From the NCBI GenBank assembly GCA_018806985.1, contig JADANN010000439.1, positions 503,501 through 567,500 of the forward strand: 64,000 bases of DNA, read 5' to 3'. Under the pieces are notes generated by a model. The model searched no databases, was not told the origin of the DNA, and worked only from the letters and a program-made list of their open reading frames with translations. Every line of letters starts with the position of its first letter. Position 1 is the first letter of the stretch. Below are positions 57,801-64,000 of the stretch, piece by piece. This DNA is from Angiostrongylus vasorum (lineage: Eukaryota > Nematoda > Chromadorea > Rhabditida > Metastrongylidae). The position numbers were made by a program, and so were the translations under genes.

Positions 57801-57840
57801 AGCTGACGTTTCGGCAGCACCGCCTTCTTTAGAGTCTAGA
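57801..57840 (-). ncRNA. Hammerhead-like motif, left arm
   Basis: Minus strand: CTAAAGA (expected CTGANGA), GGCGGTGCTGCC, GAAACGTC, AGC. Only the first box is mutated. Confidence 0.4.
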
Positions 57841-58613
57841 GGGGTACACTGGTATGTAATTTACTAGATCAAACGCTTCAACACCAGAAACAGAAAGATG
57901 AAAATATGAACGACAGTTACACGATCAATACTCTTTGTCGTCAATTAGTTCATAACCGCTTAAATGACCGTCTATGTGAAACACAGAATTTCGTAATTTG
58001 CCCTTATAGCAGGGACGGTGATTGCATGAAGTTTTACCTGAACTGGTATCGCATATGGTTGATGACTGCACCACCCCACACCAAAAAATCAATTCTGAGA
58101 TACGGAGCTAGATCATGTGTTATCTCCGTGCGTTCCTTCTTGCTATTCATTCTCGCATTCTTGGCACTTCTCCAAGAAACCTGGAGAAGTTTGCGCGTTG
58201 GTGTTTTGGGATCCTGTGCGAGGATAGAGACTTTTATATCAAAAATCGTCTCCGCTATGCTTTTGTATCCCATGTGTTCCTTGTTGCTACCCTGTCTTAC
58301 CCTTTGTCTACCACCTAGGCACAGATAATATACATATATATACAGATAAATAATGGTCTACCTGTTTCTCCATTATATTCACCTCCACAAGTGCTGCAAG
58401 AGATCAGGTATATCGTACATGAGCTCATGCAGTCACCGTTTCTGCCATAAGGGCAAATAACGCATTTCTATGTTGAACATAGGCGATCATATAGGCGATT
58501 ACGGACTAATTGACGACAAAAAGGATCGTGTAATTATCGTTCAGATTTTCAGATCTTTCTGTTTGTGTTGCTGAAGGGTTTGACCTAGTAAATTACACAT
58601 CTGTGTACCCTTC

Positions 58614-58651
58614 CAGGCTCTGAAGAAGGCGGTACTGCCGAAACCTCAGCT
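58614..58651 (+). ncRNA. Hammerhead-like motif, right arm
   Basis: CAGGCT, CTGAAGA, an extra A, GGCGGTACTGCC, GAAACCTC, AGCTG. The first box and GAAA are intact. The GTC before the cleavage point reads CTC. Confidence 0.45.
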
Positions 58652-58934
58652 GCCGTTGTGTTGTATGTGTTCTATGTGTAAGGAAGCAAACGTTTGCTGA
58701 ATAATAACCTCGCGATTGCTGAAAAAGAGAATGACCTAACCCTGTTTGTGCCACCGACGCTGAAGAAATCCACATTAATCATTTTCTTATTTCTTCAAAG
58801 AATTGTTCTTTTTGCTGTTGAAAAGTGGTGATCAGAAGATGATAGTGACAAACCTGGGGTGAGACTTTCGGCCACATGTTAAAAAATTTCGCCAAAATTA
58901 CTTGACAAAATTTAGCAATTTAATTCTGCTATCA

Positions 58935-59155
58935 ACTGGACGTATGCGGCTCGCTGGTTACAGTTGCACTGAACTGAAATCGTGGTGGATAGTTCGATCC
59001 AGTGCCACTGACTAGCCACAACCTTTGTCTAGCCGACGTAGCCAAATTTCACTTCTGTGCAAACACAACAACACTGATATGATGCATCATTAGTCACCAT
59101 AAGTCATTGCTTGCGCCAAGTATGCATTCGATAACCAATATGATGGTTGATGAAA
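58935..59155 (+). mobile_element. Strongly diverged SINE
   Basis: The boxes GGCTCGCTGGTTACAG and TAGTTCGATCCAGTG are weakly tRNA-like. The end retains AAGTATGCATTCGATAACC and ATGGTTGATGAAACCGG as in family 1. Confidence 0.5.
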
Positions 59156-59160
59156 CCGGA

Positions 59161-60200
59161 TTAACTCCGCATTATGGAGAAAAGCAGAGTATCGAAACTA
59201 TTAGTTTGTTCAGAAATAAATGAGCATTTTAACACATTGTTTAAAATGTCATAACTTGCTTCCAACAAGAAATTATTAATCAATAAAAACCATTTAAACC
59301 TCAACATTTTTTGCCAAGAAGAAACAAATTTGCTTATTCCACTCACATTCAATCCTGGTGTTCTGGAAGCGATGAATTCGTTGAAGGGATCTTTTGCGTC
59401 ATCGTGTTTGGTGAAGCATTTCTCGCGCAGAAAGTTGTCAAGGTACTTAAAGAACTGGTAGTTGACAGGCAAGAGGTCAGCTGAATATGGCGGATGAGGG
59501 AAAGCTTCGTAGCCTTACTCGTTCAACTTCTGGAGCGCTGGTTCCACAACGCGAGTCTGGCCGTTGTTGTGTAGAAGGATTGGTTATTTTCTGTTGACTA
59601 GTCTCGTCGTTAGTGTTGCAGCTTGCGCTGCTCTTCGTCCATTTCTTGGTAATACTTCTCTGCCGTAATCGTTTCGCCCGAATTCAGAAAGCTGTGATGA
59701 ACAACCCCGGGTGCAGACCACCAAACAGTCACCATGACGTCTTTTAGTGCAATTTCGGCTTTGGAGAGTGCTGTGAACACTGATCTCAGTCCAACCATCG
59801 AGCTGAACGCCGCTTCTCGTCGTACGTCACAATTCGATCAAGAAAAGGCTCGTTTTTTGTTGCGCAGAATAAGAGCAGACGACACTTCAAAACTGCGATT
59901 TTTCGTTTATCGTTTAACTCGTGCAGCAGCTACTTGTCGAGTTCTTTTGTTTTTTACTATGCGATTCAAGTAAGTGGAAAATGTTCTTGCGATTACGCCA
60001 AGTTGTTCTGCAAACGAACTCTCGAACAGTTGTTAGCGTGTTTGCTTCCACCAGTGCCCTCAATTCGTCGTCGTCAGTTTCATTGGGATGTTCACGGCCT
60101 TCCTTATCTTCGAGGTCGAAATCGAATTTCCGTGTTCACGCTATGAGTTCACCAACACTGCTTTAATGCCAAACATCATTAATGTTTCGAGTTGTCTTTG
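59161..60200 (-). pseudogene. mariner transposase, degenerate
   Basis: On the minus strand the order is LRNKKRAFLDRI (near 59850), KDVMVTVWWSAPGVVHHSFL and GETITAEKYYQEMDEEQRKL (59740-59615), a block LHNNGQTRVVEPALQKLNE-stop (59575-59520), PHPPYSADLLPVNYQFFKYL, and a C-terminus ISKFVSSWQKML (59472-59161). Family catalytic residues are D,D34D. Here the second Asp of the HDN motif is Asn, and stops and shifts occur, so it cannot transpose. The N-terminal DNA-binding part is barely readable, and terminal inverted repeats were not located. Confidence 0.85.
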
Positions 60201-60239
60201 CTTCACTACGACCGAGTTTGAACTTATAAAAGAAATATT

Positions 60240-60375
60240 TCGAAACCGACTTTCCTTTAACCTCGGTGTGACTAATCAATACCTACTCTTTCTTGATGAG
60301 CTTACATGAGGTTTATAAATATATTTATTTTCGGCCAACGTTTCGACGTCTTCGTCTTCATCACAGCCGATGGTC
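60240..60375 (-). mobile_element. Solitary PLE terminus with hammerhead-like motif
   Basis: CCGACTTTCCTTTAACCTCGG (the common PLE end, given in two parts across 60246-60266) is followed by TATTTTCGGCCAACG and a motif on the minus strand: GTGATGA, extra A, GAC-GAAGAC-GTC stem, GAAACGTTGGCC. The GAC/GTC stem pair differs from GGC/GCC in other copies but keeps pairing. It lies beside the mariner remnant. Confidence 0.6.
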
Positions 60376-60599
60376 CGAGTCGATGGTCTACGCTTGTTAT
60401 TCGCCTCGATATGGCGGCTTCGCCTTCGTGTCGAATCAGGTCTTCCTCAGCGAGGCATTTCCTCGAATGAGGCTCACTCACTCGGTGATGCCCTTTTATA
60501 CATGATGCTGATGGTGGATAGATTATTAGAGAAAACGGAAGGTCCTCAAACAGCTCACGGTCTTATACAAAGCCGATAACCCTGGCGGTTCCAAGAAAG

Positions 60600-60890
60600 C
60601 GGTACGTATGTAAGTGCTGGTGCCCGCTCATCTTTTTGACGATACTTACTTGATACTGGAAACTTGAATGGCCCGTCCTCACTGGTTGTGCAGGCCGCAG
60701 CATAACCTCCATTTTTCAGAGGTTTGCTGCTTAAGCTACTGTGGTTCCCTGGAATCCTGAAGTCAGCCTGGCCAAAACCTGCCTCTTCACTACCACAGGC
60801 AGTTGCTCGCAGCCCGTGTGGATCAGAGCAAGATTTGCCACCATGCGACTTTGATACCAGGACGGTGATGGATCCTGTTAACACGTTAAA
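60600..60890 (-). mobile_element. RTE-derived short element, minus
   Basis: Read on the minus strand: TGGTATCAAAGTCGCATGG, CTCTGATCCACACGGGCTGC, CAGGTTTTGGCCAGGCTGAC, CCAGGGAACCACAGTAGC, then GGACGGGCCATTCAAGTTTC. It is the reversed counterpart of the 36.4-kb copy. Confidence 0.75.
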
Positions 60891-61395
60891 TCAACAAATA
60901 TTTTATAACGCTCATTTATTTCTGAACGGCCTTATAGGAGTGAATGACTTTTCGAGCAACGATATTTGGTTTTTACAACAAAGTCTACCCTCAATGGCTC
61001 TGCTGCTGCTTTCGAAGTATTCAGATTTTCCATTTCATTTAGGTCTAATATGTTCAGTACTTATTACTTATGCAGTGAACGAGCATCTTTTCAAGTAGCT
61101 CAGAACAGCGGATAAATTAGGGCAATAAATCAATGTTATTGATCGTAGCATATTGCTTGGATGGTTCTCATTAACAATCGTATTATTTAAAGCACATTCA
61201 CATCCGCGGCGTCTACTTCACTGAGAATAATGACTTCTGCGAATGCCATTTCTTGACAAAGACGCTTGACCAAAAGGGTTCTTTTGAATAGCGCGCATCG
61301 TGCCTTTCGTTCATCTGTCAGAAACCCTTTTTTGTTTTCCCATGATTCCTCCCTAAGTTTCGTTTGCGATGTATGATTTCCTGGATTTCTACGAA

Positions 61396-61675
61396 CGGCG
61401 TGTGTGGCGCAGTGCTCGGAGGCGTCCTGCGACACACACGTGGAATCGACTCACGCGCCCGTGACCTACCAAGTCTTCCATCCTTCCGAGGTTGGCAAAT
61501 TGGTGCCGGTCTTGTCTGGGATGATAGCAGCAGCACTGGCTCGATACATCAATAGGCCACCGCGTGTCATTGTAAAGGCCAGATATGCATTCAATCACCT
61601 CCAAACGATGCTTAATGAAGTCAAATGCATGGCGCATCCCTCAACTCCAAAAGCTTTATCCTTTAGCTTTATCCA
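61396..61675 (+). mobile_element. SINE family 1 inserted upstream of astacin copy 3
   Basis: The complete head GTGTGGCGCAGTGCTCGGAG and GGAATCGACTCACGC is followed by the family body. The corresponding upstream region of astacin copy 1 (near 38040) lacks it, which places the insertion after the gene duplication. Confidence 0.88.
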
Positions 61676-62049
61676 CGAAGGCAAAAATTTTTGACGATAT
61701 GAACCGCGAAGTCGTGCATGAATGTTTCATCGTTCAAACGTTATACGATGGTCCATACGCAAAAAATTTGGACTCAAATAGGTTGTTAACTCACTTATCA
61801 TTTCACAAGTAACTTTAATAGTTCGAATGGAGCTCAATGGTGAAAAGGGGTCTAACAATAACCAAGCAGCACTAATGCTGATCGAATGCCCATGGATATG
61901 GGCGTGTGTGCTCGTCTGTAGATGAACTCGTTAACTGCCGACATACTTTACTAATTCAATGTCAACACAAGTGCGGACAGTGGAATAAAAGTAAAGAGAA
62001 AGGATTTGTTTTCGAGCAGGTCCATCTAAATATTTTGCAAAATTTCTAA

Positions 62050-62245
62050 ATATAACAAAGAGATAAAAAACAATTGCTTTGTTTCAGTGCTGACTGGGGA
62101 ATTCAAAATATTCTGTTGCCTATGTAAACGTCGGCCAGTGAAATATGCATAAAAACCAGTCAAATCAAGGCAAGATACCCAGTTCTTTTCTTCTGCTTTC
62201 CTCCAGAAAAATTCTCGTTTGTAAAAGTCTGCTTCACTTTTCAGA
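62050..62245 (+). promoter_or_regulatory. Astacin gene promoter (copy 3)
   Basis: TTGCTTTGTTTCAGTGCT, TGTAAAC at 62123-62129 and GCATAAAA at 62147-62154 repeat the arrangement of copy 1. The ATG at 62246 follows CTTTTCAG|A, a good acceptor that could receive a spliced leader. Confidence 0.65.
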
Positions 62246-63969
62246 ATGAGAGGGGGTACTGCTCATATGCCTTGCCACCTTTGTCAGAGGCGAAGAAAGC
62301 TTCGAAGAAAAACTGAAAGAAGGGAATCAATTACTCAGGAATGTACGTAAGGCTATCTGATTAGCTAAGCTTCTATAATTGGTTAGTATCTGTTGTTCAT
62401 CCTTTTAAATAACAGCTTTCCCCAGGAACCGAATGTGGACGATACAATGAAGTTCCTAGAGGAATTACATAGCATGGAAAAAGAAATCAAGAACGAACTA
62501 AGTGTATCTGCAAAACCAAACGCCGATGAGTTGAAAGCCATGAAGGTGAGAACAAGGTTTTCTGGATTGACGTTCACGTAGTAGTAAATCCGGCTGTTTA
62601 GAATTACGCTTCCATCAAACAAGCTCACATGAAATCAATAGGTGAGACAATCGAAGAGGTTAATAGGAACAGGAAAGTCGACACTGCGCTGTTCCAAGGA
62701 GACATTATTCTGACGAAGTGTTTAGTTCATACTATACTAAGTCGCAACAAAGTCCTTTGCATTGTTCGGCTCACACGAAGTTGTTATACAAAGTCGATTT
62801 AGTGAGGTATAACTCGGCTGTATTCCAGCTATATTAATGCCGACTGCCACAGGATGAATTGTCGGCATGGAAAGAAATCATTATCAGTCGCCAATTAGTC
62901 AACAACAATTCGTCCCGGTGCAACTACGAAGACCAACAGCGTGAGCACGAACGACTGTGGAAAATTGGCTCTAAAGAGGACAAAGACGTCAAAACAGCGG
63001 AAAAAGATGTTGTATATTAATTTCGTGTGGACTGAACAATCTAAGGAAGTAACTAACGAAGTCTACTCGTTTTCCAAGTTTCGCTCATGAATCATCTCGC
63101 TTTTTTTCAATTTTTGCTTTGGTTTGTAGACAACAAGCCGATGAGATTATGGAAGACATCAAGGACAACGAAGGCAGTCGCAACAAACGACAAGCATTTC
63201 GCGACGAAAATTACCCCAAAACTTTATGGTCTGATGGGCTTTATTTTGCCTTTTGGAACGCAAGTTTGTCTCCTTCTCTTTGTGTCAACATTGCAATAAA
63301 ACAAACGCCAGAAAATAACTTTCAAAACGGAGTTTAGCTGCTGCGGCTAGAAGAGTGTTCATGAGAGCTGCCGGTATGTGGTCCTATGACACCTGTGTCA
63401 ATTTCGGCGAGACCCACTCAGGTGAGAAAGATAGGATTCTTTAAAGATTAGTAATCACTCAAACCCCATACTTTCAGCAAAAGATAAGGTATTGGTTATG
63501 CAAAGTGCAGGATGTTGGTCACATATCGGGAAAATTGGTGGAACTCAAGGACTCTCACTTGGTGCGGAATGTGAAGACGTATGTTCAAGAAATAGTTCTC
63601 TGGAATTCACATTCAAATTTTCTTTGGTAGCCTTCTCAGTAAGAAGTGGATAAAAGATATTTGATTTGACCAGTTGCGGCATGAGTTCGTTCCTTTGTGC
63701 AGATTGGAGTTGCTGCACACGAGATCGGTCATGCCTTGGGTCTCTTCCACACGCAGTCGAGACATGATCGCGACAATTTCATCAATCTTTATGTGCAAAA
63801 ATATAATTGTAAGTCAGGCTGAACTTGTGCATGCAGGTTGCCATTAAGAAGGAAGTTGTGTTTTTCAGCCCGCCTGGCAGAGTCAATTCGTTAAGCAAAC
63901 TGAAAAAACCAACTACAATTATAACATCACCTACGATTACGGAACAATTATGCACTACGGAGCAACAAC
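62246..63969 (+). CDS. Astacin metalloprotease, copy 3, partial (runs off window)
   Basis: Exons: 62246-62342, 62426-62545, 62602-62717, 63130-63263, 63338-63421, 63478-63578, 63703-63808, 63869-63969, with lengths matching copy 1 from exon 2 onward once single-base insertions are discounted. The prodomain keeps [28 protein letters not shown] marks the furin site and mature start. SAGCWSHIG and [19 protein letters not shown] (zinc and catalytic residues intact) precede the Met-turn TIMHY. Two +1 insertions break the frame: a G5 run in the signal peptide (62252-62256) and an A5 run after the zinc motif (63797-63801). An EGF/CUB/ShKT part like copy 1's presumably lies beyond 64000. It is a secreted protease gene or a very young pseudogene. 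Confidence 0.9.
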
Positions 63970-64000
63970 GTTGGAAAATTCTTAATGTTTCAGTTGGAAA

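Larger units (their letters stand above)
57660..58770. mobile_element. Short PLE-derived unit with inverted termini flanking a GIY-YIG fragment
   Basis: Outer arms about 57680-57930 and 58530-58760 are inverted copies of a PLE 3' region, each with a hammerhead-like motif reading outward (57801-57840 minus; 58614-58651 plus). Inside, 57906-58030 (plus) encodes the nuclease linker LCRQLVHNRLNDRL and VICPYSRDGDC. The span 58520-58034 (minus) encodes linker, decayed GIY-YIG and the SAKNARMNSKKERTEI tail. The architecture mirrors that at 1.7-4.3 kb, but on a smaller scale and with different breakpoints. Confidence 0.75.

Noticed and set aside
59734..60309. Several plus-strand frames of 62-81 codons
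   Set aside because: They are antisense to the mariner transposase remnant, which reads on the minus strand.
17676..61637. Recurrent peptide MYRASAAILPD... at seven places as a gene family
   Set aside because: It is the reverse-strand translation of SINE family 1; positions coincide with each copy.
63970..64000. Very short last intron of astacin copy 3 ending at TGTTTCAG (63994)
   Set aside because: It would be about 25 bases, too short for a nematode intron; the true acceptor probably lies beyond the window.

Overview
The window looks like intergenic-rich chromosome of a parasitic nematode, most likely a strongylid or hookworm relative. Four things point that way. Genes have many short exons with GTAAG donors and TTTCAG acceptors. 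Astacin metalloproteases (prodomain, catalytic, EGF, CUB, ShKT) occur as a local family. A GT11 fucosyltransferase and a histidine acid phosphatase are present. The rest is dense nematode-type repeats: RTE-like LINEs, Penelope-like elements (PLEs), mariner and tRNA-like SINEs. The species call is inference; no organism-specific marker was verified.

Layout. 0-5.6 kb: copy A of an unrecognised duplicated gene unit, split by an inverted PLE (1.7-4.3 kb) and by a short RTE-derived element. 6.1-7.25 kb: 5' half of a histidine acid phosphatase gene, minus strand. 9.35 kb: a tiny secreted-peptide-like ORF. 9.8 kb: an exact 86-bp triplication. 11-13.3 kb: two inverted RTE fragments. 13.3-16.5 kb: a 57-bp satellite whose orientation flips near 15.8 kb. 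17-22 kb: SINEs and microsatellites. 22.5-24.9 kb: the fullest PLE copy, bounded by a perfect 61-bp inverted repeat. 25.6-27.1 kb: PLE and RTE debris. 28.8-34 kb: a seven-exon GT11 fucosyltransferase gene carrying intronic SINEs and an RTE-derived element. 38.4-41.2 kb: a 15-exon astacin gene. 41.8-48.5 kb: RTE, PLE and mariner remnants, including a nearly full-length but dead RTE LINE. 48.8-51.6 kb: copy B of the duplicated unit. 54.0-54.6 kb: a short astacin paralogue that stops at the end of the prodomain. 57.6-60.9 kb: PLE, mariner and RTE-derived repeats. 62.1-64 kb: a third astacin gene running off the window.

The three astacin loci share a promoter block (TGTAAAC and a TATA-like box exactly 24 bp apart) and signal-peptide/prodomain sequence, so they are local duplicates. 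Two encode proteases kept latent by a prodomain. The third encodes only signal peptide and prodomain, has lost two introns precisely, and keeps the FQGD latency motif, which makes it the most interesting gene here. Reading frames in the two protease genes and in the fucosyltransferase gene are interrupted only by +1 insertions inside homopolymer runs. Removing them restores exon lengths that match between paralogues, so assembly error is at least as likely as pseudogenisation.
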